Source: Ustulina deusta (Eukaryota; Ascomycota; Sordariomycetes; Xylariales; Xylariaceae). Taken from it: DNA of 64,000 nucleotides. A program made the position numbers and the translations under genes. The stretch spans positions 310,001-374,000 of the forward strand of contig JAJNNX010000010.1 of NCBI GenBank assembly GCA_023159155.1. Direction: 5' to 3'. Position 1 is the stretch's first letter; each line of letters opens with the position of its first letter. Positions 23,501 to 33,741 of this stretch are shown piece by piece. The notes below the pieces were generated by a model that worked only from the letters and a program-made list of their open reading frames with translations, was not told the DNA's origin and did not search any database.

Positions 23501-25899
23501 TCATGGATGAGATACGGGCGAAGGGTAAGATCGACGGTGGAAGTGATTCTGAAGACGGGGACGGCACTACCACTGGTCCCTCACATCCAAGTCTCGAGTC
23601 CCAATCGCCTATTACTCCAAGTGACAACGACACACCTAAGATCCAAATCGACGATACAGCTGCTCCACCTCCACCTCCACCCCTGCCCCCCCCTATGCCA
23701 GGACACTTACCCGGGAGTGCGCCGCCTCCACCACCTCCGCCTCCCCCCCCTTTGCCCGGACAACTTCTCGGTGCTGCCCCCCCTCCTCCTCCCCCGCCCC
23801 CGCCCCCGCCCCCACCCCCAATGCCTGGGATGTTACCGGGTGGCCCTCCCCCTCCTCCACCGCCGCCTCCCATGCCCGGTGCTCTAGGAGGAGTACCTCC
23901 GCCACCTCCACCCCCAATGCCAGGTGCTCTTGGAGGGATGCCACCACCACCACCGCCGATGCCAGGTGCTATATCCGGGCATTTCTTATCAGCTCAAAAC
24001 AATTTTGGGCCATCACTTCCAGGCATTGGTCTTCCGGTAGTTAGGCCCAAGAAGAAGCTCAAGGCTCTGCATTGGGAGAAAGTCGATGCTCCAGAGACAA
24101 GTCATTGGGCAGCTCACACCCCCTCTGCTGAGGCTAGGGAGGAGAAGTATATCGAACTCAGTAAGAAGGGGATTTTGGATGAAGTCGAAAAGCTGTTCAT
24201 GGCCAAGGAGATCAAGAAGCTTGGCGGCGGGAACTCTAAGAAGGACGACAAGAAGCAGATCATTTCTGCTGATCTTCGAAAAGCTTATGGTAAGTTACCC
24301 AACCAATGTTTTGAGTGTCCAACAATTAATATGAGTGCAGAAATCGCGTTTGCCAAGTTTTCTCAACACTCCGTTGAGAAAATCGTGCAGATGATCATAC
24401 ACTGCGACAAAGAGATACTTGATAACAGCGTTGTCATGGATTTCCAGCAGAAAGACGATCTTTGCAACATACCCGACAACACCGTAAAACTCATGGCACC
24501 ATACAGCAAGGATTGGACGGGTCCGCAGGCTAATAAGGAAACCCGAGAACAGGATCCTTCTGAGCTTACCAGACAGGATCAAATCTATCTTTACACCGCC
24601 TTTGAGTTGCACCACTATTGGAAGAGCAGAATGCGGGCATTGGCTCTCACGAGAAGTTTTGAATCTGACTATGACGAGATCGCAGAAAAGATGCATCAGG
24701 TCGTTGCAGTATCCGAGGCTTTGCGTGATTCAGTGTCTTTGATGAACGTGCTTGGTCTCATTCTCGATATTGGAAACTACATGAATGATGCTAATAAACA
24801 GGCCCGCGGCTTCAAACTGAGCTCTCTTGCGCGCTTGGGCATGGTCAAGGATGACAAGAATGAATCCACACTCGCTGATCTTGTTGAGCGTATCGTTCGC
24901 AATCAGTACCCTGAATGGGAGGGTTTTGCTGTTGATATTCAAGACGTCATCGCGGCACAGAAGATCAACATTGAGCAATTACAGGCAGACGCAAAGAAAT
25001 ATATCGACAATATTCGGAATATTCAAATGTCCCTGGACAGTGGCAACCTTAGTGATCCTAAGACGTTCCATCCGCAGGATCGTGTCGCTCAGATCGTCCA
25101 GCGCTGCATGAAGGATGCCCGCCGCAAGGCCGAACAAATGGAATTATACCTAGAGGAAATGATGCGGACCTATAAGGACATTATGATTTTCTATGGCGAA
25201 GACCCGGCTGACGATAGCGCTCGTCGCGACTTTTTCGCTAAACTAGCGTTGTTTTTGCAGGAATGGAAGAGGAGTCGGGAAAAGAACATCCAATACGAGG
25301 AGACACGACGTAGAAATGAGGCTAGCATGAAGCGCAAACACCCACAGCTTAAGCTATCGGGAAGCACCGAAGGTGCGCCTCCTTCACCGGCATCGGCAGG
25401 CGCCATGGATTCTCTGCTTGAAAAGCTACGGGCAGCAGCGCCTCAGGCCAGAGACCAACGTGAGCGAAGAAAAAGACTTCGACTCAAAGAAAGGCACCAA
25501 GTACGCATTGCATCGGGTCAGAAGATACCAGATCCCAATGAGATCCCAGAGGCCGAAGCTGGGCTCCGCCAGGATGATGCCGCAGGTGCCATAGATTCTG
25601 AGGGGAACCCCGTTTCCCCTAATCTCATATCGCCAGGAACTGCACCTTCCGAAGGCAGCGAAGATGGCGTAGCCCAGAGAGCTGCCATGTTGCTACAGGA
25701 CATGAGAGGTGGTGATGGCAATGATGATGGGGATGGAGAGCCAAAGGAAAGCCTCAGGAGGTCCGCAGCAGAAGAACGGAGAGCCAGGCGGCGGAGACTA
25801 AAGGGTGCATCAGCCGCTAGCTCAAGCACAGGTGATGGAGATGGTAGTGCCAAAAACTCAAGCATTAGAGAAATTCCAGCGACCGTACCGGAGGAATAA
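20581..25899 (+). CDS. sepA: Formin, SepA/Bni1 family
   Basis: Formins nucleate and processively elongate unbranched actin filaments for cables, polarised tip growth and septal rings, under Rho GTPase control. The frame gives 1772 codons, with domains in canonical order. A basic disordered N-terminus comes first. A GTPase-binding/FH3 region starts near residue 274 (DDDRVTEHMFYELMQKRGW). Coiled coil spans about 720-860. A proline-rich FH1 lies at about 1027-1140 with many P5-P12 runs for profilin-actin. FH2 is about 1150-1580, including GNYMNDANKQARGF. A DAD at 1609 reads MDSLLEKL followed by basic residues, indicating autoinhibition. Bases 24290-24340 (GTAAGT...GTGCAG, 51 bp) are an in-frame intron. 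Removing it restores RKAYEIAFAKFSQ in FH2 and gives a 1755-residue protein. The ATG at 20581 follows a long leader. This is the surest gene in the window. Confidence 0.96.
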   Translation: MSSADKSRQSSGGKGFFSRSKHKSDKRHTGSEEGRFLAPDYEPPSRSSRHVRESSVPSVDRPSTPEAGVNNSAGVITAIPYGNPYNERSPVTVDYLPRTDQMPVRRDPLPHQLNKGTADYHQYPSVDTNGFATTAGSHLSGVRPPAGPSNITMVSTGRQTQFHQWGPQLSTQAPKGSAGSGASFNERWDSLPGWGQQGLGRASRQSDQSSIFSGNGQPSNSTTNTRSSRTALPSATSQSSITSSRDSHRLTKLPASPAQLQPGGSDGFSLTRPDDDRVTEHMFYELMQKRGWHNLPEQARRQMQAYPSSKKWTLIYQDRLTEWQGEQKRRQTARTGQYSNVDITAHSDEEGSPEWYVRKVMENSLDSKGLGSLEVNLRTQQIGWVRRFIECQGQVALTNVLLKINRKTAVGPAAPADSKSSDKNLDKEYDIIKCLKALLNNKYGADDALAHQQVVVALATSLISPRLTTRKLVSDVLTFLCHWEDGNGHLKVIQAMDYVKTQQNENGRFDSWMRLVEVTVDGRGKMGSLVGASDEVRTGGIGMENLLMEYAVATLILVNMIIDAPEGDLQLRMHIRAQFGACGIKRILTKMEAFQYDLIDKQIERFRTNEAIDYEDMLERENSSIKDSIEGEVKDLNDPAQIVDAIQQRLQGTKTQDYFVSALQHLLLIRENDGEERLRMFQLVDAMLSYVAMDRRLPNLDLKQSLNFTVQSLLDKLHTDSEARQAQDEALEARQIAEAAMAERDEMKARVELGADGLVAKLQRQLDEQSRFIEAQKRQADGLKAEVENMQTIRTKEAQRYELETRELYLMLRDAQDVAASQAAKGAISNKVSDEDPSRMQGILDRERLMDRLAMQLERQKTQYKLEGRVWGDAAGPSDRLRALREEMEGFGQSYPDAPDGAGLPPPSISSGMLGSVRRNTKIPRKPVGAQGGPLTDGERPGDDMDGGEETIYEKPRVVEIRRPVLDPKQTNRLMDEIRAKGKIDGGSDSEDGDGTTTGPSHPSLESQSPITPSDNDTPKIQIDDTAAPPPPPPLPPPMPGHLPGSAPPPPPPPPPPLPGQLLGAAPPPPPPPPPPPPPPMPGMLPGGPPPPPPPPPMPGALGGVPPPPPPPMPGALGGMPPPPPPMPGAISGHFLSAQNNFGPSLPGIGLPVVRPKKKLKALHWEKVDAPETSHWAAHTPSAEAREEKYIELSKKGILDEVEKLFMAKEIKKLGGGNSKKDDKKQIISADLRKAYGKLPNQCFECPTINMSAEIAFAKFSQHSVEKIVQMIIHCDKEILDNSVVMDFQQKDDLCNIPDNTVKLMAPYSKDWTGPQANKETREQDPSELTRQDQIYLYTAFELHHYWKSRMRALALTRSFESDYDEIAEKMHQVVAVSEALRDSVSLMNVLGLILDIGNYMNDANKQARGFKLSSLARLGMVKDDKNESTLADLVERIVRNQYPEWEGFAVDIQDVIAAQKINIEQLQADAKKYIDNIRNIQMSLDSGNLSDPKTFHPQDRVAQIVQRCMKDARRKAEQMELYLEEMMRTYKDIMIFYGEDPADDSARRDFFAKLALFLQEWKRSREKNIQYEETRRRNEASMKRKHPQLKLSGSTEGAPPSPASAGAMDSLLEKLRAAAPQARDQRERRKRLRLKERHQVRIASGQKIPDPNEIPEAEAGLRQDDAAGAIDSEGNPVSPNLISPGTAPSEGSEDGVAQRAAMLLQDMRGGDGNDDGDGEPKESLRRSAAEERRARRRRLKGASAASSSTGDGDGSAKNSSIREIPATVPEE
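24290..24340 (+). other. In-frame intron inside the formin FH2 domain
   Basis: The 51-bp segment starts GTAAGT and ends GTGCAG, has a multiple-of-three length and contains no stop, so translation can read through it. Splicing joins TATG to AAATC and yields an uninterrupted FH2 helix (RKAYEIAFAKFSQ). Unspliced, 17 extra residues including two cysteines would interrupt a conserved helix. Confidence 0.85.
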
Positions 25900-27942
25900 G
25901 GTCAATATTGGTGCACACCCTAAGTCATAATGTATCTCCTTACGACGACATGCTACCCACACCCTTAGTATCTACGAGTATATATGATATAATGTCTAGA
26001 ACACCATTAGTCCACAGCGAGCGAGTCGGACTTGGAGCGAGTAGAAAGGACTATTAGCACGAGTCGGCTGAATGTATCGAGCTAGCATCGAAGAAAATGG
26101 TAAAATGCATTGCTGCATTGTTCCAGAGTTCTAAACTATGAAAAGCAAAACAAGAGAGAACATCCTAAGTAGACAATGCGGAGCCGGCCTATAGAAAAAA
26201 ATATTAACGAAAAACATGTAACAAGATATGAAACTAAGTGTTAGTTGGTTAATAGAGCTTTCCATGAATTTGGGCTGAAGTCCTGTGGCTTGAGGAACTT
26301 GGGTTTGCACCATGAAAACCAATCAAGAACTTCTAAATGTGAGTAGTTGTGGCGTAAATATATGCAACTAACGTCAGAGGCATATAGAAGCCAGGCCAGA
26401 GCTGGTATCGCTTAGTTCATCTGACTGCTCGCTCAACTACCAAACAACACAAATGCAGGTATTGCTTCCATAAATCAAATCCGTACGTCAAAATAAGCCC
26501 AGTGCAATATAATATAGGGACCCTATCCTCGCACATTAGGTAGGCTTAACCGCAAACTTTTAGAGCAATGTTGCCGCTTCTGAGACAAGGAATGGACTGG
26601 TTTCAGTCGCAGAAAAGCTAATTAAAGCAGGCATTATATAATTGCATAACTCGGGCGTTCAGTCACAGACCTATTAACACAGTCGCGCGAGATGCCACTT
26701 CGATACTTTTTCTGAATTGTCCTATAAGATGTCGGAAACACGCAAAAGATATATGCGGTAGAGGCGACGCTCTAGATTGCGATTCCGAGTAGCTACTTAG
26801 GTAGTCAGGCTACTCGTTGGTACTGGTTTCGAGCCATTGCTACCATCTCGCTGTGCACACCTGTCATTCTAACTGCTTGATGACGAATGGGATGTAAGTT
26901 CCGGTTAAGGTTATATCTTTCTTTGGATCGTATTTATCGAGGCTGTCTGGAGGCGCGTACTTCTCACAGGGGTACAGAATATCATTGTACGCTGTGCGTG
27001 GACTGAGCGAGGCATATTGTACATGCACGACACGAAACGAGGGAGAATTGCCAATCTGCATACGTCGCGAGGGCACTTAAGCATATACAAACTAGCGTAG
27101 AGTCCTGACGGGCGATTAATTTACGTTCGCCGACTCTAGCAAGAAACTGTTCATAATACCAATCAGCCTCCCCGAGAAAAGCAACATGGATCCCGTCGTG
27201 GGATCAAAAATGGAAATGCCAATCGAGGATGCGACCAAGAGGCATATACATCAAGTACTTCAACACCCGATTCGATCCATGTCTTGGCGTTCGCTTCTAC
27301 AATAGTGCACGTTATTTCCATTGCTACACTGACCATTGAGCGGTCAACTGCTCTGGACTCGACAAGAGCATACGGGATTCTCCATCCGCTGGATTGACGA
27401 CGAGGTTCTCGGGTTCGATCTCAGATAGCTCACAGGATAGACTGGCGGTCAGACTGCGTAGCGCTATGGACGATCTGGGTCACGGAGACGTCATCTCTAT
27501 CCCAAAAAAAGAGAAGTAGCTATTATCAGATCCGCGGGCTCTAATACGGGCGCGGGGTACATCACGGAGATTGCTAGGCCTATAGGCCTAGGCGTTACGT
27601 TATCCTAGGTGGTTCGCATTTGTGGTTCACTTGGCTGGAACGGTGGGGCGTGAATAATGTTTGCTTTACGATGAAATATAGTTCCCTATTGCTACAAGAC
27701 ACCTGGTTTGATGCAGCTCCGGCAGTCAACCTTCTTGCTACTGATTCTCTCAGGTTCGCAACATGTAGACTTGCGTGAAAGCTTTTTTTGTCAAGCGAGA
27801 GGAATGATGAAAACCACGCGCGAATGAAATGAGGACTAAGACCTATCTCATCATGGAGACAATAGACCATGGAATTGACAATTTAATAATGGGTAGTGAG
27901 ATGTCTATCCGTGGACCGAGGCGTTTGACTCCGGAACTACGT
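25900..27942. other. Intergenic region between formin and GH76 gene
   Basis: About 2 kb in a convergent arrangement with no well-supported gene. One minus-strand frame at 26864-27076 (70 residues) has protein-like composition (for example SFRVVHVQYASLSPRTAYND). It lacks recognisable homology or splice partners, so it could be a remnant or chance. A palindrome AGGCCTATAGGCCT lies near 27575. No RNA gene was seen. Confidence 0.4.
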
Positions 27943-29638
27943 TCAGTTAAGCGCGAAGCTGGTAAACAATAGGGTGACTAGCAGTACAATCAAGCTGGCG
28001 CCCGCATGGGCGCCGGAGCTCTTGGGGGTTGTGGAGGGTTCAGATGAGCTATTCGTGGAAGTGGCCGGACTACTAGTCTCGTTGCCGCCCATGCCAGAGC
28101 GGGGAGAGTCAATAGATGTTTCCGTGGGCAAAAGGCTAAGAAGCGCACTTAGAACGCTCATCTGCAAGTCAGAGAAGTTAGTAGTTGGACTAGCAGGGAT
28201 TCAGTTCCAGGGGGTAATGGAATGAAATAATGCATACAGCCCCGGTCAAGACGGGACCGTGTATGTGGGCTATTAAGGCTATGCGAAGGGGTCGGGCGAG
28301 TATCATACCTGAGATCCTGCCCCCGTTTGGTTGTTGAAACCACCAGGCCAAATCAATCCGCACATGCGTTCGTTGTCGCCACCCGTACAGCTTTTGGCGG
28401 CCGCCGCAGCGCTAGTTTTGAGGGTTGGAAGTATAAGGCTCGACGTATATGGCGCCATTTTCATTGTCGAGGCCAGACTTCGGTGCAGGAAGGATTTGGA
28501 AAAAGTCATGTCCATGTTACAATTGGCGGGCTCGCAGGCGACTTCCTTTGCGACTCCGTCTGGGAAGAAGACATCGATTGTTCGCTTTGTCAGACCATCT
28601 ACAAGCGTCTTCCACTTCTCTTCGCCGGCCGTTGAGTTGTACATAGTTGCCGCACTCTCCAGGGCAAAAGCCGAGAGATACGAAAATTGAAGCTTATTAA
28701 CTGTAGCGAGATGTTAATCTGGCATTGTATGAGGATCTCAGGTAGGCAAAGCCTTATGGACAGAAAAGTAGCAAAACAAGAGTGTAGGCAGACTCACTAC
28801 TATCGCAGTTCGAGACTTGGGCTCCATCATACACATTGAAGTTGCTATCGATGAATTTCGAGGTCTCTAGCCAGTCGATGGTATCTTCAACTAACTTCGC
28901 CTGGGTTCTATTATTACCGTCTTGCAAACTCAAGCGGGCCCCTAGGTTCGTATAGGCCACGCTGGCACTGGCTAACTCTTCATCAGTATCTTGATTCCGC
29001 AATTGAGAGGATTGCACTTACTAGCAATATAGTTGTAACCGTTACTAGTCGGGAAGATCTGCCACCTTAAACCACCTGCACAAGGTCCATTACTAACGCG
29101 TCGACTCTCACTAGACTGCTCGTCGAAGACGTTTTGCGCTAGAGTAAGCCATTTTGGGTTGCCTTCTCCTGGCTCGGTGAAGCCCGTCTCAGCAGCCAGC
29201 AGAGCTGCCATTGCCCAAATCGCCTGGTCGTCATTGCCCGTCGTCAACGTCCAGTTCGCCGTTAAGAAGTCGTCGTTTGAGCCGCGCTGCCACAGAAGAC
29301 CTTCTGAGATCTTTGCGTCGTATTGAGTGTCGCCGGTGCGGCTGCGGTAGTCTAGCATCGAAGCCCACAATGCGCCACCAGTCCACCAGTAGTAGTCACC
29401 TGCGGGTGGTGGTCCGGGTAGGAGCCCGGGAATCTCGCCGTTGTAGAAGCCCATGAGGTCTTCGGCGACGAGAGCCGCGGCTTTCTTGACGGAAGCTATG
29501 AGACTGTTAACATAGGTTGGACTGGTTGGCTCTCCAGTGGCACTCACCTGCATCATCCACGTCCAGTGTCAACCCGGCAAGGACTCCTGTAGCCGACAGG
29601 AAGAGCTGAGCGAAAGAAACAGAAAGAAACCGAGCCAT
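27943..29638 (-). CDS. GPI-anchored GH76 protein, Dfg5/Dcw1-like
   Basis: Dfg5/Dcw1-type GH76 proteins act at the fungal plasma membrane and wall, where they are thought to link GPI proteins to wall glucan through alpha-1,6-mannan. Five exons are read on the minus strand: 29548-29638 (signal peptide MARFLSVSFAQLFLSATGVL, then LTLDVDD), 29022-29503, 28798-28971, 28309-28700 and 27943-28161. Family marks are YYWWTGGALWASMLDY, the catalytic-type Asp pair in TTGNDDQAIW, NKLQFSYLSAFALESAATMY, and CGLIW near the end. The C-terminus has a Ser/Thr-rich stretch and a hydrophobic tail typical of a GPI signal. The last four exons join in frame. The first junction is odd: the canonical GTGAGT donor (intron 29504-29547) leaves the frame off by one base. 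An alternative 70-bp intron (29504-29573) keeps frame but removes the LDVDD motif. Family call is firm; the 5' model is not. Confidence 0.85.
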
Positions 29639-30331
29639 CTTGGAGTGCTATGATGCGAACGAGAGACACAAGATGGTAGCAGTGGTGGTTGCCTAAGTCA
29701 AAGCCGTGTGGTAGCTACCAATATTATTTTTCAAGGGAAACCAGGAGAGGATCATCGCGACCTTCCAAGGGGACCTAAGCACTAATACAAGAGCCCCTGG
29801 CAGGCTAGGCCGTTAGAGGGCGCGTTCTGGCATCATCTAGCAGACCTGGCAGGCCAGGGCCCAAAACCCTTATAGTAGCATGAAGGCCGAGTCTCCCATT
29901 CCAAATTGCGAAATTACGAAATCATGGTATGCCATTTTGCAGCATGGAGGCACGCTGGCGCCAGTGGTCAGAGTTGAGGATTGGATATTTTTCGAGGCGC
30001 CCCCAGGGATTGCCAAGACGGGACCTCGGGACTTAGTGGGTTTGTACATATGTACTTAGTTACGGATATTCGTAAGTCGATATATGCATATAATGAGTAG
30101 TAATGTACTACCTCGGTAACTGCATAAGGCGAGCACCACCCGAGCAAGGGTTCTCGGATTTACGACATCCTAACTCGGAGCTACGCCATTCAACGGACCA
30201 TAGTGACTACCTAGGTATATATTGGTACCTACATGGACGTGAGATCTTGCGCGACTCTCCGGAGGTTAATGGTCTGTCTGCCATGTGCAAGGCACTCCCA
30301 TAAAGTCAAACCCTTCCAACCTTCCGCCAGC
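29639..30331. promoter_or_regulatory. Divergent intergenic region, GH76 / aim32
   Basis: This stretch separates two divergently transcribed genes and must hold both promoters. It contains TACCTA/TAGGTA-type words near 30100-30235 (for example ACCTAGGTATATATTGGTACC). No open frame with protein character and no clear TATA box at a definable distance was seen. Confidence 0.45.
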
Positions 30332-31501
30332 ATGCCATTGCGACCCTTCGCCCGGGCCGTGTCGAGGCCGCGGCCCCGATCTCGACGAACGCTTCTCTTC
30401 CCACCAGTGTCGACGTGTCTAAGGTCCTTGAACACGGTCCCGCGATGTCCGTCCCCGACTTGCGAATGCGCCGATACCCCAGAGATGCCGGAGGGTCTCC
30501 CAATAGACCACAGCGGGAAATTGAACGGCCTGATATCCAATTATGCCGAACAAGTGCTCGTCTGTACGGGACAGACCGACTGGCCGTCGCGCATTGAGGA
30601 GGAGAACAGCGGCGACAACCTCGCAGCCGACCTCAAGGAATTGATCGGCCGCGGGGGCATTTACAGCGATGTGAGTCCGCTGTTCAACTGGCATGTGCCG
30701 ACTTTGTCCGGCCATCCCTGTTCCAGAACTCGGCGCCGCCCACGTAGTTAGAACGAAGTCGCTGACGGTAAGTGCATTTCCGAGTAGCCTTTTCACAATA
30801 TCTCCGTTCTCAACTCTTCTTTTCCGTCCTCCATATCCCGCCGACCTGAAGTCCAGACCACATCTGCCTATCTGCTGCCGAGTTTCAAATACGTGCCTTT
30901 TCTTCCCAGAGTATCTTTTGAGGCTGTGCAAGCCCTTGTAAAGGGGTATTTGCTGCCCGAGAAGCTACACTCCATGAACGACGGCTTGTCTCACATACAC
31001 AAGGATCGCCTCTTGAGGAAGGAAGCATATCAACACCTCTTGCCCGGCGTTCGCGACGTAGACGACGTATTAGTTCTTATATGTGGGCACGGTGGTAGAG
31101 ACATGCGATGCGGTGTGATGGGGCCTGTGCTCCAGGCGGAATTTGAGAGACTGTTACCGCAAGCTGGATTGGAGGTACTCCACGGCCCTCTGCTTGATGA
31201 AAGCGTCTCGGCACCGGCGCTATCTGGCACAGGCGGAGAAAAACCACCCACGGTAAGGGTAGGCCTTATCAGTCACATAGGTGGGCATAAATTTGCCGGC
31301 AACATTATAATCTATCTGCCGCCGACCTTCAAGAACAAAGCTGGCAATATCCACCCGCTGGCTGGTCTTGGTATCTGGTATGGAAGAATAGAACCTAAAC
31401 ATGTCGAGGGAGTGGTTCAAGAAACAATCGTCGGAGGAAACGTCATCGCCGATCACTTTCGAGGAGCCATCAAGCAAAACGGGGAGATTATCCGGTTATA
31501 G
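30332..31501 (+). CDS. aim32: Aim32-like mitochondrial thioredoxin-like ferredoxin
   Basis: Aim32 proteins are thioredoxin-like [2Fe-2S] proteins of the sucraseferredoxin family, found in mitochondria and linked to redox quality control. Exons are 30332-30670 and 30788-31501, with a 117-bp intron starting GTGAGT; the splice is in phase 0 and gives 350 residues. Family marks are ICGHGGRDMRCGVMGP in the middle and HIGGHKFAGNIIIYLP after it, the expected Cys/His cluster-binding segments. The start at 30332 was chosen because MPLRPFARAVSRPRPRSRRT is arginine-rich without acids, like a mitochondrial presequence. Upstream in-frame ATGs at 30233 and 30269 do not improve it. The CECADTP motif near residue 50 also fits the family. 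It is convergent with the HET gene 400 bp downstream. Confidence 0.9.
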
Positions 31502-31908
31502 ACGATAGTACGATGAAACGAATGTATAGCATGTTGTATTTTTTGGGTTATGATTTCGCGACCGGTCACCTGGATGCTATAGAACAGGGCTAATGCCACT
31601 CATCAAGACATGTTCTAGAATTCGAATTATATCGTCTTCCCAATGATGTCAACCGGAGACCTGTACCATTTGACACTTTCAATTCATCTCTCAGTGATAC
31701 TGCGCCAATCATCGTAACATAGCTAGGTTAGTCAGGTTGAACTAGAGTTTGCCAAATACCTTCATGTTCCGTTATCGTTTGAAGTCGCTTCTTAGCTCTG
31801 TCTATCGGCTGTTTCTCAGGTCCGTGCCGTCGAGGACCAGCCCCCCACTACGTATATATCGTCATCGAATTATAAAAGTCGCGCCGTCAGCTAATGGGAG
31901 TTAACATG
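31502..31908. other. Convergent intergenic spacer, aim32 / HET gene
   Basis: About 400 bp between two 3' ends. It should contain both polyadenylation regions. Nothing else is seen. Confidence 0.4.
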
Positions 31909-33741
31909 TCACAGCAAGCGGAGCTCTCCAACTTCGTCATCTCTCCATTCCGACCCGTCCATAATCCCATGCACATAAGCGGCCCCAACCAGCTCGTAGG
32001 TGTCTTGGATATCGCTGCCGCTCCCGACACTACCGACTGGCCGTAAAATATACGGGACTCGTCCGCCCTCGAGCAGGACAACGCTGTCGCCAACAGTTGC
32101 GTCCGAGGGCACAAGACCGATCCAGCCGTCCCCCTCAGATATGAATAATCGCCGCATATTGATTGAGGTGGACACCACTCCCCCTAGCATATCTATTTCG
32201 GCCCTCGAGTATTCTGATCGAATATCAATGAGCTTATGAGGATCACAGTTATACTTCTCGCACCATTCCCACCACGCGTCGAACAAGGACCGATAAGGCG
32301 AATCATCCGTCGTCTTGTACAGCAGATTGTCCTTGCGTGGCCCGGCTGGGTCCGGGATCAAAGAACAGCATAGTGTCTGCCAGAAAACATCCTTGATTGT
32401 CGTGGACGTGCTTTTTGCATATATGCGGTCAGGATCTTTGTCGATTCCTACAATCTTTTGCCACTCTAGGAAGAACTCCTTTAGGCTGGTTGCGTCCATG
32501 TGGTCCTCGTCGCTGCTTAGAGTTGCGATGCGGCTGATGAATCTACCTCGCACCGAGAGCGAGCCAGATGTGGTGCTCGCCACGTGGCAGCGAGTATTCT
32601 GTGATGCGCTGTAATAGGCTAGAGCGCACAACCGGTCGTCCATGTCGTATGAAAGCGTGGAATCAGAGTCCAAGATCCAATCAGGTACCCAGGATGGGAG
32701 GCCTTTTACGACGGAATCAACGTGATTTGCCGACCTTGGATATCGCATGCTCAGAATATCGAGATTGCCTCGATGTTGAATTAGCGACAGAGCCGCTTCC
32801 TGATAGACTTGCCCAACTGGTTTGTTATAGTCCGGGATGATATACGCAGCTTCTTGCTCGGTAGCGATGCCGAGAAAACCGTAGATCTTGTCATGCGGAT
32901 CAGTGCATTGCCTGGACATGAATTTGGACAGTATCTGCCCAAATTGATATTTCTCCATCGATGTCCGCATCTCTTCTATCGTGCTGAGAGCCGTGCATAC
33001 ATCGCCCAGACCAGGTTGCCCGGCTGTAGATTTGAAACTCCGGTACCATGTATCTTGACAGCAGGTATATTGATGTTTAAACCAACATGTGGCAACCTTG
33101 AAAGCTTGCTCCGCCGGAAGCTGTCTTGGTCCACAAACAAAGGTCAGCACGGGGCAGAGGATACTTTCCTGCACGGTCCAGACGCGATGCCACCATGCCC
33201 TTTCGAACAAGTTGTTCACCGCCCTGGTGTGCGGCAGTGTATAAACGGCTTTGAGCCCCGGGCACTGATCTGGATCCCAATGGATCTCGGGATCTGTGGG
33301 CACCGTCCTAAGGAAATCAAATGCAAGATCGCTGTCGTTATACTCCGGCCCGAGCCAGGCTAGAACACCTGATGTTCTCGAGTATAGGGTTCCCATCAGC
33401 TGCACTTGAGAGTTCCGCTCGCTGATGTCGTCCTGATTGATACATACCGAATCGACCCATAGTGTCCTAGGTCGGTCGCTGTATCTCAGATGGGCAAGGG
33501 CAGACTCCAGGTTTTCGCCGACTGCGCGACGTTGACCATTGATAAATATCTTGCGTGTCGGGCGAGGGTTACCCCATGAGTAGGAAAGAGCCTCGATATT
33601 CGGGTTGTCGAGGAGGGAGACAGTATTCAGTTCACATTTGACAGGTTCGGGAGCATTTCCAGGGATCAGCGTGATGGTCCTAATTTCCTGTCTGGAAGAA
33701 TCGAGGGCGTTGTATAAGTTAATACCGTCCTCCGTTGCCAT
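31909..33741 (-). CDS. HET-domain (heterokaryon incompatibility) protein
   Basis: The single-exon frame of 610 codons starts at an ATG at 33741. The N-terminal 60-220 residues match the HET domain pattern: IEALSYSWG, then TLWVDSVCINQDDISERNSQ, then GVLAWLGPEYNDSDLAFDFL. A second typical block is DPHDKIYGFLGIA with IIPDYNKPV after it. The C-terminus has EGDGWIGLVPSDATVGDSVV and YELVGAAYVHGIMDG, a tail common in such proteins. HET domains trigger growth arrest or programmed cell death when incompatible fungal individuals fuse, usually through a partner protein. No partner domain (NACHT, WD40, ankyrin) is fused here and no obvious partner gene sits next door. The gene is intact, with balanced base use, so it was not hit by RIP. 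The specific recognition role is unknown. Confidence 0.93.
   Translation of the reverse strand: MATEDGINLYNALDSSRQEIRTITLIPGNAPEPVKCELNTVSLLDNPNIEALSYSWGNPRPTRKIFINGQRRAVGENLESALAHLRYSDRPRTLWVDSVCINQDDISERNSQVQLMGTLYSRTSGVLAWLGPEYNDSDLAFDFLRTVPTDPEIHWDPDQCPGLKAVYTLPHTRAVNNLFERAWWHRVWTVQESILCPVLTFVCGPRQLPAEQAFKVATCWFKHQYTCCQDTWYRSFKSTAGQPGLGDVCTALSTIEEMRTSMEKYQFGQILSKFMSRQCTDPHDKIYGFLGIATEQEAAYIIPDYNKPVGQVYQEAALSLIQHRGNLDILSMRYPRSANHVDSVVKGLPSWVPDWILDSDSTLSYDMDDRLCALAYYSASQNTRCHVASTTSGSLSVRGRFISRIATLSSDEDHMDATSLKEFFLEWQKIVGIDKDPDRIYAKSTSTTIKDVFWQTLCCSLIPDPAGPRKDNLLYKTTDDSPYRSLFDAWWEWCEKYNCDPHKLIDIRSEYSRAEIDMLGGVVSTSINMRRLFISEGDGWIGLVPSDATVGDSVVLLEGGRVPYILRPVGSVGSGSDIQDTYELVGAAYVHGIMDGSEWRDDEVGELRLL

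Noticed and set aside
23436..23873. Glycine-rich minus-strand frame
   Set aside because: It is the antisense shadow of the proline-rich FH1 region of the formin.
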